Positions 32,329-41,875 of a DNA stretch of 64,000 bases are shown piece after piece. This DNA comes from Amygdalobacter indicium (GTDB lineage: Bacteria > Bacillota > Clostridia > Saccharofermentanales > Fastidiosipilaceae). Position numbers and translations under genes: made by a program. The DNA is taken from the NCBI RefSeq assembly GCF_029101545.1, contig NZ_CP118866.1:558001-622000 (forward strand), written 5' to 3'. The notes under the pieces are model-generated. The model worked only from the letters and a program-made list of their open reading frames with translations. It was not told the origin of the DNA and made no database searches. Numbering within the stretch: the first letter of the stretch is position 1; each line of letters opens with the position of its first letter.

Positions 32329-33954
32329 ATGGATTCGTTCAATACAGCTTTAAGTTCAGCCGACGTTGCACATTTGCAGGATTTTTCCGCGATTAGCTAT
32401 CGGCGCTTTGATGTACCGACTTTGATTGCTTGCGGGCGGAAATTGCCCGAACAATTGAAAAATGCCGAAAATTCGGCTGATAAATATGCTGTTTTGCGCC
32501 AATATGATCAACAATATCGTGCTTATGTGCAGTCAGTCAGCCAGGTAATATTTTTAATGGCCGATTCCGCCGGTGAACCGTCTTATCAGGAGGAGCTGGA
32601 TTACTACACCGGCCAATTGACAGCTGTGCATGATGCGAATGTTTTGGCGAAATTGAGTATTTTACGCGGCGACTTGGAAGAGTTGGTTAAATATACGGGT
32701 AAAAGATATTTGATTGATTTGCAAATGCAGTATTTCCTGCAAAAGCCGGAAACTTTGCAAATTAATGCCGAGCAGAAAACTGTTTATCGGAAATTGCAGA
32801 GCTTATTTCAAAGCTTAAATTACGGCCAGGCGGAATTAACGTTGAGACAAAAGCTGCAGTTAACGGAATCTTTCAACGAGTTACTGAAATTACGCCTGCG
32901 GAAGGCTAAAATGCTGGGCTATAACAATTTCGGCGAACTGGCAATGTCATTGGCAGCCGGCGCGGAATTGGAAACGACCAAGTTACGTACCGTACGTTTA
33001 GCGGTGCAGAAGTATCTTGTGCCTTTATACAAGGGGCTTTTACAAAAATTTTCTTTATACGAGCACGGCAAGGTTACATTTGCTTCTCAAACGCAAATGT
33101 TTGACGGCTTTATCCGCTTGTTGAACGGGAGTTTGCCGCCGGCAGCGAGCGATTTTTTGCGAGAAATGCAGGCAAAGGGTTATGTGCGCATCAAACCGGC
33201 GGACGTTAATCTCCCTAAAATCAGGCAATTACCTGATGCTACGCTGTATTTGGCTAAGGAACGACTGCCGCTGATTTTGCTGCACAAATTTGATCATATC
33301 ACCGATTGGTCGGACTTATTCGAAGAGCTTGCCGGCAGTGAATTTATTCGGCAAAATTCCGGGACTGATACTTTGGTGGAAAACGAATTGCCGGATCAGG
33401 CTTTTCGTATTTATGCCGGGCATGTCCTGGAGAGCTTCTGCTTTGAGAACGGCAGCAAAATTTGGGGACCGACTTATTTCTATCGCCGAGTATTGCAAAT
33501 CTTGGAAGAACTTCTTTATGTTTGTCTGTTTACGGAATTCCAGGAACAAATTTATTTGGCCAATATCCAACTTAACGGCGATACAATAAGTCTATGTACC
33601 AATTTATACAGCAGCTTACATGAGCTGTATTTTCCGGGCTTAAAGCGTTATCGGCGCTTAATTCAGCGCCGTAATTTTTCCGAAATAATGAAGGAGTCAT
33701 TTTATCAGCAGCTTAATGTTTTACTGAAATTGTCGGCTTTGATGATGTGGGATAAAAGTTCCCTTTCTCCTTCAGCGGATGAGAAATTGGCGGCATTTTA
33801 TTCGCTTTTGCAGTTGGGGGCCAATTATACTGCAGTTGAAGCGATAAATTTGTTGAAGTGGCCGAGCGCTTTTGACGATGATGCCATTAAAAGATTGGCA
33901 TATAAGTTGGCGTATCGCTTGGAAATTAATGAATTAAATCATCGTGTAGATTAG
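32329..33954 (+). CDS. M3 oligopeptidase-like protein with altered zinc site (probable pseudoprotease)
   Basis: A 541-residue protein that looks like the M3 oligoendopeptidases: LLKLRLRKAKMLGYNNFGELAMS in the middle and an all-helical C-terminal half. In this family the zinc site is HExGH followed about 25 residues later by a Glu. Here the motif is HKFDH (residues 319-323), so both His are kept but the catalytic Glu is Lys320; a Glu remains at 351 or 353. The enzyme should therefore bind zinc weakly or not at all and lack peptidase activity. The open reading frame is intact, so it is maintained. It lies between argS and the rRNA methyltransferase. The start lacks a good ribosome binding site, suggesting coupling to argS. 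Confidence 0.7.
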   Translation: MDSFNTALSSADVAHLQDFSAISYRRFDVPTLIACGRKLPEQLKNAENSADKYAVLRQYDQQYRAYVQSVSQVIFLMADSAGEPSYQEELDYYTGQLTAVHDANVLAKLSILRGDLEELVKYTGKRYLIDLQMQYFLQKPETLQINAEQKTVYRKLQSLFQSLNYGQAELTLRQKLQLTESFNELLKLRLRKAKMLGYNNFGELAMSLAAGAELETTKLRTVRLAVQKYLVPLYKGLLQKFSLYEHGKVTFASQTQMFDGFIRLLNGSLPPAASDFLREMQAKGYVRIKPADVNLPKIRQLPDATLYLAKERLPLILLHKFDHITDWSDLFEELAGSEFIRQNSGTDTLVENELPDQAFRIYAGHVLESFCFENGSKIWGPTYFYRRVLQILEELLYVCLFTEFQEQIYLANIQLNGDTISLCTNLYSSLHELYFPGLKRYRRLIQRRNFSEIMKESFYQQLNVLLKLSALMMWDKSSLSPSADEKLAAFYSLLQLGANYTAVEAINLLKWPSAFDDDAIKRLAYKLAYRLEINELNHRVD

Positions 33955-33966
33955 GAAAAGTTATAT

Positions 33967-35679
33967 ATGGATCTTGACTTTCAATCTTTTATCAGTCAAT
34001 TACAAAATTCGCTTGCAGCATATGTTGAACCGAATTTTTGGCCGCAATTTCAAGCTGCTTATCGCGAGAAACCTTTAAGAGCATTAAGGGTCAATATGTT
34101 GAGAGCGGCAGCCTGCACTCCGGATAAATTAATCGGACAAGCGGCAGATGCGGTCGAGAAAAAAGATTTAAGAAAAGCAGCCTCCGATTTCCTGAACAAT
34201 TGGCCGGAATTTCAGAACCTGAAAAATCTCTGGCGCCCGGTTCCCTGGGCTCAGGACGGATTTTATGTACCGGAAGAAGCAGCTGATTTTATCGGTAAAT
34301 GCCAAGCTTACAAATTGGGTTTATTTTATCTGCAGGAAAGCTCTGCCATGTTGCCGGCTAATATTTTATCTGCTACAGCAAATGATAAAGTTGCCGATTA
34401 TTGCGCCGCTCCGGGAGGTAAATCCGGCAAAATTGCAGCAGATTTAAGCGGCAGCGGCTGTTTAATTTCCAACGATATTTCGCTTAGCAGAGCCAAGATT
34501 TTATTGCGCAATTTGAATGAAGCGGGCGTTTGGCACAATTCAGTCCTGAACGCCGATTTAGAGGAATTGGCACGTTTATTACCCGATTACTTTGACAAAA
34601 TAATTTTGGATGTGCCCTGTTCCGGTGAAGGTATGATCAGAAAAGATAAAAAGGCGTTGGCGGCACGCTTGGCTAAAGATGTTAATGAATTTTCCCACCT
34701 GCAATATCGCCTCTTAAATTTAGCCTGGTCCACTTTAAAAGCCGGCGGTCGTCTTGTTTATTCTACCTGTACTTTCAATGTGCAGGAAAATGAGGCTGTA
34801 ATTAATGAGTTTTTAGAGAAACACAAGGAGGCTACCATCCTGCCGATAAAGCCTGAAATCAGTCAGGCGGCGGGGATAAGGCCGGCTTTTGCCTATGCGC
34901 ATAATTCCGCATTAACAGCAGGATTGCGTATATTTCCGCAAGACGGTTACGGAGAAGGCCACTTTGCCGTATTATTGCAAAAAAACACAGGCTGCAACTT
35001 GGACGATTCAACCGAATTGTCGATCGGCAGTAAGCCTGTTTATGCGCCGTTCATGACGGTAGTGGATTTGAACAAAAAGAATATTATATCGGCCAAGAAA
35101 CGACAGCCTGCTGCTAACTTGAAACTTACGCGGGACAGCAGCCTGCAATTGAATTATCAGCAGATAACTGATCTGCTGCAAAAATTTTCTACTGCTTATT
35201 TAAGCCCTGAGCTTGCTGCAGCCTATTGTCAATTATGGTCCCGCTATCCGTATTTCAAACTGATCGGAGACTCTTTGGAGTGGCTGATTGACCTGCCTGA
35301 AATTCAACCGGCAGGAGTTAAAAAACAGAAAGAACATAAATCTTTACACGTGTTGAGCGAAGGCATTTGGCTGGGACAAATTAAGGCTTTCAAAAACGGC
35401 TGCAAATTTGTACCTTCCCATAATTTTGCCCTGCTTTTACACAGTAATCAGACAGTTTATGAAGTAAAAACGACGCTTGCCGACGGTATATATGACCGTA
35501 TTCTGCAAGGGCAGAGTTTAACTATAGATATGATACAGCCATTTTACAGCCAACGAAACGACTTGGAACTTAAAAACAGCATTTACGCCCTATTGACAGT
35601 TGAAGGGTACGGCGCTTGCTGGTTGCAAATAACAGCCGATACCGTAAAATCTCTCTATCCGCGTAATTGGTTACAGTAA
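33967..35679 (+). CDS. NOL1/NOP2/Sun-family RNA m5C methyltransferase (RsmF-like)
   Basis: These SAM-dependent enzymes make 5-methylcytosine in rRNA. The 570-residue protein has YCAAPGGKSGKIAADL (SAM site), the catalytic cysteines in DVPCSGEGMIRK and STCTFNVQENE, and a long C-terminal extension of the RsmF/YebU type that probably helps bind rRNA. The target is most likely 16S rRNA, but the exact cytosine cannot be told. AGGAAAAG precedes the ATG. It follows the M3-like gene after 12 bases and ends shortly before rdgB. Confidence 0.92.
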   Translation: MDLDFQSFISQLQNSLAAYVEPNFWPQFQAAYREKPLRALRVNMLRAAACTPDKLIGQAADAVEKKDLRKAASDFLNNWPEFQNLKNLWRPVPWAQDGFYVPEEAADFIGKCQAYKLGLFYLQESSAMLPANILSATANDKVADYCAAPGGKSGKIAADLSGSGCLISNDISLSRAKILLRNLNEAGVWHNSVLNADLEELARLLPDYFDKIILDVPCSGEGMIRKDKKALAARLAKDVNEFSHLQYRLLNLAWSTLKAGGRLVYSTCTFNVQENEAVINEFLEKHKEATILPIKPEISQAAGIRPAFAYAHNSALTAGLRIFPQDGYGEGHFAVLLQKNTGCNLDDSTELSIGSKPVYAPFMTVVDLNKKNIISAKKRQPAANLKLTRDSSLQLNYQQITDLLQKFSTAYLSPELAAAYCQLWSRYPYFKLIGDSLEWLIDLPEIQPAGVKKQKEHKSLHVLSEGIWLGQIKAFKNGCKFVPSHNFALLLHSNQTVYEVKTTLADGIYDRILQGQSLTIDMIQPFYSQRNDLELKNSIYALLTVEGYGACWLQITADTVKSLYPRNWLQ

Positions 35680-35689
35680 CTTGTTATGT

Positions 35690-35707
35690 GTTAGAATTAG
35701 ATAATCA
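35690..35707 (+). promoter_or_regulatory. 18-base sequence shared with the rnpB promoter
   Basis: GTTAGAATTAGATAATCA is identical at 3158-3175. In both places it contains TAGAAT followed by the same ATTAGATAATCA, so this is a candidate -10/start region for rdgB. The -35 element here is weak. Confidence 0.4.
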
Positions 35708-35725
35708 AGAGCAAAGAGGCGGAGA

Positions 35726-36337
35726 ATGGAAAAACTGATTATAGCGACAACTAATCAAGGCAAGTTGAGGGAATTTCGGGATTTATTGCAAGACTTCGAT
35801 TTGGAAATATTATCTTTGGCAGATTTGAATTATATGGAGAATGTTAACGAAACAGGTACGACTTTTGCTGAGAACGCTCAGATTAAGGCCGCCAATATTT
35901 TTCGCTTCTATCCTGAATATTTTGCTTTGGCGGATGATTCGGGCTTGTGTATTACGGCTCTGGATAACCAACCGGGTATATATTCTGCCCGCTTCGGCGG
36001 TGAAAACACTTCGTATCGGCAAAAATTCAATTTAATTTGGCAGGAATTGGCCGCGAGACAAGTGCCGCCGAATAAATGGCAGGCTCATTTTACGTGTAAC
36101 TTATGCCTGATTTGTCCTTGGGGTGATGTTTATCATTATGAACGGGAATTTCACGGCCAGATAATTGCTGAAGCTCGAGGTGAAGACGGCTTCGGTTATG
36201 ATCCGATATTTTATTTACCTGAATACGGTAAAACGGCGGCCCAGTTGCCCTTGGCTTTGAAAGATAAAATAAGTCATCGTGCTTTGGCAATGAAAGCTCT
36301 TTTGGCTGATTTGCCCCATATCCTTAATAAGAGGTAA
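35726..36337 (+). CDS. rdgB: XTP/dITP diphosphatase (RdgB/HAM1)
   Basis: This enzyme removes deaminated purine nucleotides from the pool. The 203-residue protein begins LIIATTNQGKLREFRDL and has ALADDSGLCITALDNQPGIYSARFGG, both catalytic-substrate motifs of the family, and GFGYDPIFY. Length is normal. GAGGCGGAG precedes the ATG. The membrane protein gene follows after 3 bases, so rdgB opens a run of genes that reaches rsfS. Confidence 0.95.
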   Translation: MEKLIIATTNQGKLREFRDLLQDFDLEILSLADLNYMENVNETGTTFAENAQIKAANIFRFYPEYFALADDSGLCITALDNQPGIYSARFGGENTSYRQKFNLIWQELAARQVPPNKWQAHFTCNLCLICPWGDVYHYEREFHGQIIAEARGEDGFGYDPIFYLPEYGKTAAQLPLALKDKISHRALAMKALLADLPHILNKR

Positions 36338-36340
36338 ATT

Positions 36341-37678
36341 ATGTTTTTAATGATTCGAGAAAGTTGGCGTTTGAATAAATTCCCTAATAGAAGGCTTTTA
36401 CTGATATTTGCGCTGATATTTGCAGCAGCTGATTTCTTGTTTTATCAGTTCCCGATCGGTAATCCGCATATCGCTTACAGTGAGCAGCTGCTGCAACTTG
36501 ATTTTCAACAATTACTGCAGACTTTGCAAAAATTACAGGAGCAACATTTACTGCAAAACATTATCACGTTCGATAATTGGATTAATATAGTCGCCAATAT
36601 TATCTTTCGTTTCATCTTAATATTGTTGAGTATATTATTCGTCAGTTGGCAAATATCTTCTTATCGTCACACGGCAAGCGGCAAAGTTCTGTGGCGTTTC
36701 TTAAGCGGTCAATGGAAAATCTGGGCTTATTTTGTCGTATTGTTGCTGATTTTTATGTTGTTGGCCCGATTGTTCATCGCTTTACCGACTTTAGCCTTAG
36801 TTCTGCTGTTGTTTTTTGTGACGCAGTATTTATTTGTCCCGATTTTATTAGCCGATAAAGGCTGCAGTCTCAGTGCCGCCTACTTCATGTCCCGTAAAAT
36901 GACGGGAGGTTTTAAGCTGAATATTTTGGCTAATTTATTATTTACTTACGTGGTTATTAAATCGGTACCGTTTTTGATTTTATTGTTCCTGCCTTTACCG
37001 GAGTTTGTACATAATATTTTGAATGCCTTAATTAACACGCTTTATATTTTAGTGACAGCTAAAATGCTTTATATTTATTACTTTTATCTGACGGAATACT
37101 TTTATCCCCAGATACGCAGTCTGGGCTTGATAGACAGCGAACCTTTTTGGCAAAAATTGAACAGCTTTGTTTATCCTTTTCACAGTGAAACGGAAAAAGG
37201 ACAATTACTGAAACAATTACGGGAACAGGACTCGGTACAAAATGAATTGGAACAGCTGTTTCGGCAACGGGATTTCGCCGATTTTAAGCAAAAGGTACTG
37301 GAAGTTGAATTACCTTTGAAAAAGGAGGTAAATTCCGAGGAAAAGACGGACGAGCGAGAAAGCGGGGAACAGAAAAGCGCCGGGGAAACATTAACACCGG
37401 CAGATAAATATGCCAGAGTTTTGGCCAACAGAGAAATAATTAAAGAAAAATTGCAGGCACTTTTGCAGCAGAAAAATTTAATATTGGTTAAAGCTGCTTA
37501 TTTGGACAACGCCGTCCGGGCGATTGAAGAAAATTTATATTCTCCCAATCGTTCAGCAAGCATTAATTTGCAAAGTCTCATTAATAACGAATTGGAACAT
37601 TTACAAAGGTGCGAACAGGCAGTTGCCGCCCCGAGTGCTACTACAGCTACGGAAACAGAGGAAAAGAACAATGATTGA
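36341..37678 (+). CDS. Membrane protein of unknown function with coiled-coil C terminus
   Basis: A 445-residue protein with about six membrane segments in its first 250 residues, then a charged, Gln/Glu/Lys-rich cytoplasmic tail (about 280-445) with two coiled-coil stretches. It resembles loosely the DUF975-type proteins in layout, without a clear match. It is tightly packed between rdgB (3 bases) and prfB (8-base overlap), so it is cotranscribed and may be coupled to RF2 translation. No function is inferred. Confidence 0.75.
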   Translation: MFLMIRESWRLNKFPNRRLLLIFALIFAAADFLFYQFPIGNPHIAYSEQLLQLDFQQLLQTLQKLQEQHLLQNIITFDNWINIVANIIFRFILILLSILFVSWQISSYRHTASGKVLWRFLSGQWKIWAYFVVLLLIFMLLARLFIALPTLALVLLLFFVTQYLFVPILLADKGCSLSAAYFMSRKMTGGFKLNILANLLFTYVVIKSVPFLILLFLPLPEFVHNILNALINTLYILVTAKMLYIYYFYLTEYFYPQIRSLGLIDSEPFWQKLNSFVYPFHSETEKGQLLKQLREQDSVQNELEQLFRQRDFADFKQKVLEVELPLKKEVNSEEKTDERESGEQKSAGETLTPADKYARVLANREIIKEKLQALLQQKNLILVKAAYLDNAVRAIEENLYSPNRSASINLQSLINNELEHLQRCEQAVAAPSATTATETEEKNND

Positions 37679-38801
37679 TACACACGAATTACAATTACAA
37701 ATTAACGCTTTGAAAGAAAAATTGCAGCCGCTGAAAAATGCATTGCATATCGATGCACTGGCAAATTATATTGAAGAATTGGAAGCCGTAACGCAGGAAC
37801 CTGACTTTTGGAACAATGTCGAAAAGGCAACTTCGGTACAAAAGGATTTGACCGATATGAAGAAACGGCTCAACGGCTTTGAAAATTTACAGCAGCAAAT
37901 AGGCGATTTACACGTCGGCTTGGAACTGGCGGCTTTAGCGGAAGCGGAAGAGCAGGAATCCTTATTACAGGAAGTTCAAAACGGTATTAAACAATGGCAG
38001 GAAGTTTATACGGAATTGCATTTGGAAACGCTGTTTACCGATAAGCTGGATGATAATAATGCTATTGTAACTTTACATGCCGGCGCCGGCGGAACGGAAG
38101 CTATGGATTGGACAGAAATGTTGTATCGTATGTACAGCCGTTTTGCCGAACAGATGAATTTTGAATTGCGGGAATTAAATATGGTTGACGGGGAAGAAGC
38201 AGGCATTAAGTCCGTCAGTTTCAGTCTTAAAGGTAAACATGCTTACGGTTGGTTGCGCTCGGAGCACGGAGTTCATCGCTTAGTCAGAATATCGCCGTTT
38301 GATGCTTCCGGTCGAAGACACACAAGTTTTGCATCTTGTGAGGTATTACCGGAATTATCTACTGAAATCGAGATTAAGATCAGACCGGAAGATTTACGGG
38401 TCGATACATATCGTTCCACCGGTAAAGGCGGTCAACACGTTAACAAAACCGATTCTGCCGTTCGCTTAACGCATTTACCTACCGGTATTGTCGCAGCCTG
38501 TCAAGCTGAGCGCAGTCAGATTCAGAATAAAGAAACAGCTATGAAAATGCTGCAGGCGAAGTTATATAAATTGGCGCAGGAAAAACAAAAAGAGTCAATT
38601 GATGATTTGAAGGGCGAACAATTGGAAATAGCTTGGGGTTCTCAGATCCGTTCCTACGTTTTTTGTCCTTATACTCTGGTTAAAGATCATCGTACGGAAT
38701 ACGAAGAGATAGATGTGGAAAATGTTATGAACGGACATATTCAGGGCTTTGTCAATGCTTATTTAGAACAGAAGGCCGGATTAAAACAATGTCTCAATTA
38801 G
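37671..38801 (+). CDS. prfB: Peptide chain release factor 2
   Basis: RF2 reads UAA and UGA stops and releases the peptide. The 376-residue protein has the GGQ motif in KGGQHVNKTDSAVRL and the SPF recognition motif in ISPFDASGRRHTS. Most bacterial prfB genes carry a programmed +1 frameshift at an in-frame UGA near codon 25; here the frame is continuous through that region (LKNALHIDAL), so this autoregulation is absent. The ATG at 37671 overlaps the end of the membrane protein gene by 8 bases; the longer frame upstream is out of family. Confidence 0.95.
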   Translation: MIDTHELQLQINALKEKLQPLKNALHIDALANYIEELEAVTQEPDFWNNVEKATSVQKDLTDMKKRLNGFENLQQQIGDLHVGLELAALAEAEEQESLLQEVQNGIKQWQEVYTELHLETLFTDKLDDNNAIVTLHAGAGGTEAMDWTEMLYRMYSRFAEQMNFELRELNMVDGEEAGIKSVSFSLKGKHAYGWLRSEHGVHRLVRISPFDASGRRHTSFASCEVLPELSTEIEIKIRPEDLRVDTYRSTGKGGQHVNKTDSAVRLTHLPTGIVAACQAERSQIQNKETAMKMLQAKLYKLAQEKQKESIDDLKGEQLEIAWGSQIRSYVFCPYTLVKDHRTEYEEIDVENVMNGHIQGFVNAYLEQKAGLKQCLN

Positions 38802-40273
38802 CAAATAAAATTATTATTATCGGCGGTAGTTTCAACCCTGTCCACCTCGGCCATTTGAAATTATTGGCCTTAGCCTGTCAACAGGAAAAAGCGGCTGAAA
38901 TTCTGCTTTTACCGGCAGCTGTTTCTCCTTTTAAGTTAAATGCCGACTTTTCCTTTGCCGCTTATAGACGCTGTATGTTGGAAGCGGCTTTAAATGATGT
39001 CACGGATTTAACAATTCCTCTGGCTTGTTTGAGTACGGCGGAAAGGCGTTTAATTAATAAGATGAAGGAAGATGGAAAAATTAAGATTTGCGATCTTGAT
39101 CTGCAGTCTTTACCGCCTTCGTATACGATTAATACTTTAAGAAAATTACAGAAACAATATCCGCATGCCAAATTGATTATGATGGGCGGCTCGGATTTGT
39201 TGCCTTCTCTGGGAGAGTGGCATGAACCGGAAAAATTAGCTGAAATAGCCGATTTTTTGCTGGTTACCCGCCCGGGTTACGGGCAAACTGATTCTGCAGG
39301 CGGCGGAGAGAAAAAGTTTAATTTTAAGATTAAAACTTTAATTGCCGATATGCCGGATGTCAGTTCTGCCGCCTTGCGTCGGCAACTTGAGAATTTACCT
39401 TTATTGCCGCCTTACAATATTACAGCTTTGACCCCGGCGGTATACAACGGTATAACTTTGCAGCAGGCGGCTTATCGGGATTTGTCTAATTATTTAACGC
39501 CTGCGACTATAGCTTATATTGCACAACAAAGATTATATCAACAACCTGACTGGCGCTTGTATTTGTCCGGCGCGGAGCAGAAACTTTTCGGCGAAATTCT
39601 GCTATATCTGGGACAACATTTAAATTGGCAGAGATATACCCACTGCCTGAACGTTATGAATATGGCGGCAGCTTTAACTCTGGCTTTAGAAAAATCGGGT
39701 TATGATTTTAAGACGGCCAAATCTTGGGAGAATCTTAACTTAATTGCTTTAAGGCAAAACTTAAAAAATCCGTTTGCTGCCGTAAATGTAAATTCCTCTG
39801 CGAACGTCGTTGTCGGTGCAGCGAAATTAAGCATATTTGTGCGTCAGGCTTTAATTACCGGACTTTTTCACGATGCCTGCAAATACGAAAAATTGACCGA
39901 TTACCCGGAATTGGCCGCTACATTGTCGAAAGCTGACCTTGCTTGTACTCAAATGCAGCACGGACCGATAGCCGCATATGTTTTGCAGCAAAAATTCGCC
40001 TGTCAGGATGAATTGGTACTTAATGCTCTTTATTATCATACGACTTTACGGCCGCAGGCGACTTGGTTGGATAAGGTTGTTTACATAGCTGATAAACTGG
40101 AATTCGGGAGAAGATACAGTGATGTTCCGCTCTTGCGCCAAAGCCTTAATTCAGGATATGATGAAACTATCAAAAAGATTTTGCGCAAGTGCATCAGTAT
40201 TAACAGGAACAAAAGGGCCTTCTGCCATCCTCTGTCACAGGCGGCGTTGGATGATTTGCAGAATAATAAATAA
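38789..40273 (+). CDS. nadD: Fusion of nicotinate-mononucleotide adenylyltransferase and YqeK HD phosphatase
   Basis: NadD adenylylates nicotinate mononucleotide in NAD synthesis, while YqeK hydrolyses Ap4A. In Firmicutes these are usually adjacent genes; here one 494-residue protein carries both. Residues 1-200 have GGSFNPVHLGH and SYTINTLRKL (NadD). The C-terminal half has the HD hydrolase pattern HCLNVMNMAAAL, GLFHDACKYEKL, HGPIAAYVL and KVVYIADKLEFGR (YqeK), with an insert of about 45 residues between the first His and the HD pair. It overlaps prfB by 13 bases and precedes rsfS by 19 bases. Confidence 0.9.
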   Translation: MSQLANKIIIIGGSFNPVHLGHLKLLALACQQEKAAEILLLPAAVSPFKLNADFSFAAYRRCMLEAALNDVTDLTIPLACLSTAERRLINKMKEDGKIKICDLDLQSLPPSYTINTLRKLQKQYPHAKLIMMGGSDLLPSLGEWHEPEKLAEIADFLLVTRPGYGQTDSAGGGEKKFNFKIKTLIADMPDVSSAALRRQLENLPLLPPYNITALTPAVYNGITLQQAAYRDLSNYLTPATIAYIAQQRLYQQPDWRLYLSGAEQKLFGEILLYLGQHLNWQRYTHCLNVMNMAAALTLALEKSGYDFKTAKSWENLNLIALRQNLKNPFAAVNVNSSANVVVGAAKLSIFVRQALITGLFHDACKYEKLTDYPELAATLSKADLACTQMQHGPIAAYVLQQKFACQDELVLNALYYHTTLRPQATWLDKVVYIADKLEFGRRYSDVPLLRQSLNSGYDETIKKILRKCISINRNKRAFCHPLSQAALDDLQNNK

Positions 40274-40292
40274 TTTAATGAGGTAGATAATT

Positions 40293-40628
40293 ATGAACGG
40301 ATCGGAATTAGCTGAATTAATTAAGAAAACGCTTGAGGATTACAAAGGACAGGCCGTTGAGCTGATTGATTTACAGAATAGGAGCAGTTTGTGTGATTAT
40401 TTTGTTATCGCTTCGGCCAACTCCGAACAACAGGCCCAAGGTTTAGCCGGCTTGCTGGAAGAAGAATTAGCCAAGCTCAAGATTTTCCCGCGGGTTAAGG
40501 AAGGCTTGGACAGCCGCCGCTGGATATTGCTCGATTATGATACTGTTATTGTTCATATCTTTCACAAAGAAGAGCGCGATTTCTACAATCTGGATAAGTT
40601 GTGGCAGGCGATTCCCCCGAAAAAATAA
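40293..40628 (+). CDS. rsfS: Ribosome silencing factor
   Basis: RsfS binds ribosomal protein L14 and stops subunit joining when nutrients run low. The 111-residue protein has DYFVIASANSEQQAQGLA, PRVKEGLDSRRWILLDYDTVIVHIFHKEERDFYNLDKLW, the family core, and a normal length. It usually follows nadD and yqeK, as it does here. TGAGG precedes the ATG. Confidence 0.95.
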   Translation: MNGSELAELIKKTLEDYKGQAVELIDLQNRSSLCDYFVIASANSEQQAQGLAGLLEEELAKLKIFPRVKEGLDSRRWILLDYDTVIVHIFHKEERDFYNLDKLWQAIPPKK

Positions 40629-40762
40629 GTTTTTTCCCGCCTTATCGGTGATTGATCGGCGCTGAATTCCAATTTGAATTTTTGTATAAATTCAGTTTAT
40701 CGCTACGGCAGATGATTGCGTATTATAAAGTAAAAGAACGGCCATAAAAAGGAGATTATTCT

Positions 40763-41515
40763 ATGAAACGCTTTTACTTACGCCATCGCCGCAGCTTTTT
40801 ATTAGCTGCTTTATTACTTATACTCTTCTCCGCCTGGGCTTTATATCTGAGCGGCAATGAGGTAACGGATAAGGCTTTCAACGCTGTACAGACCGTTACT
40901 CCCTCGTTCAATAGGAAACTGCCGAATTTACCGAATGAATTCAGGCGCCGCTCAACGATGGAAACTTGCAGACTTGAACAGAAGGCTGAAATTACAGTTG
41001 ATATCAAAGGTGCCGTTCAGCGCAGCGGTTTATATAAATTGTCTGTCGGCGCCAGCTTACACGAATTGATTGAAAAAGCCGGCGGGTTCACAGCCGCAGC
41101 TGCCCGGGAATATATTAATTTAGCTATGACACTGCAGGACCGTTGCCTTTATCGTATCCCGGATACAAACGAGATCAGACAACTGGAACAGGAGGGAATT
41201 AATGTGCTGAAACCGGGAATTTGGGAAGTATTGCCGCCGGTATATCGCCAAAAACTGCCTAATCAACCGGAAGCGTTGAATCCGAATTCGGTGCAAGTTT
41301 CCCGGCAATCCGGCTGCCTGAAGCAGCTTAACTTAAATACCTGTACTTTAGAAGAACTGAGTGAAGTGCCATATGTGGGCAGAAAATTGGCGGAAAAAAT
41401 AATAGCATATCGTCAAACTCACGGACATTTCAGCAATTTAACGAATTTACTGCAGATTTCCGGGATTAAGGAACGTAAGCTGCAACAAATAAAAAAATAT
41501 TTAGCGGTGAATTAA
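40763..41515 (+). CDS. ComEA-like DNA-binding protein (SLBB and helix-hairpin-helix)
   Basis: ComEA binds incoming DNA at the membrane in natural transformation. The 250-residue protein has one N-terminal membrane segment (about 12-31), an SLBB region (about 70-130, VDIKGAVQRSGLYKLSVGASLHELI), a linker, and a C-terminal helix-hairpin-helix pair (LNLNTCTLEELSEVPYVGRKLAEKIIAYR). The order is that of ComEA. No other competence gene is in the window, so the role in transformation is presumed from the family. GGAG precedes the ATG and a terminator-like hairpin follows. Confidence 0.85.
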   Translation: MKRFYLRHRRSFLLAALLLILFSAWALYLSGNEVTDKAFNAVQTVTPSFNRKLPNLPNEFRRRSTMETCRLEQKAEITVDIKGAVQRSGLYKLSVGASLHELIEKAGGFTAAAAREYINLAMTLQDRCLYRIPDTNEIRQLEQEGINVLKPGIWEVLPPVYRQKLPNQPEALNPNSVQVSRQSGCLKQLNLNTCTLEELSEVPYVGRKLAEKIIAYRQTHGHFSNLTNLLQISGIKERKLQQIKKYLAVN

Positions 41516-41563
41516 AGTCCGGCTGTAAGAAGCTGAATTTGGCGGGAATGAGGTTTAATTCGT

Positions 41564-41601
41564 CGAGATGTTAACAATAATTAACATTTTCCTCGGCTTT
41601 T
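41564..41601 (+). terminator. Terminator-like hairpin after comEA
   Basis: CGAGATGTTAA and TTAACAT...CTCG (TTTC bulge) form a stem and are followed by GCTTTTATATTTTTA. Confidence 0.45.
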
Positions 41602-41701
41602 ATATTTTTAGCGGGAAAATAAAGGGAAATACAAGGAAAACTACTTTAATTACAGAGTTTGCATTCACCGGGATTAATAGTCGCGAGCTAATACACGTCG
41701 C

Positions 41702-41730
41702 TTGACAGGGAAGCTGTTATTTGCTAACAT
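41702..41730 (+). promoter_or_regulatory. Promoter of the tRNA cluster
   Basis: TTGACA (perfect -35) and TAACAT are separated by 17 bases, ending 14 bases before tRNA-Ala. Confidence 0.85.
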
Positions 41731-41744
41731 TAGTAATGCAGTTC

Positions 41745-41817
<73 letters not shown>

Positions 41818-41875
41818 CTCTTTTTAAGAGAAGATGGAATGGCTGCTACAATCGAGTAGGAATTGTTGCATTGAT

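Noticed and set aside
37524..37670. N-terminal extension of RF2
   Set aside because: The upstream codons overlap the membrane protein gene in another frame and do not match RF2.
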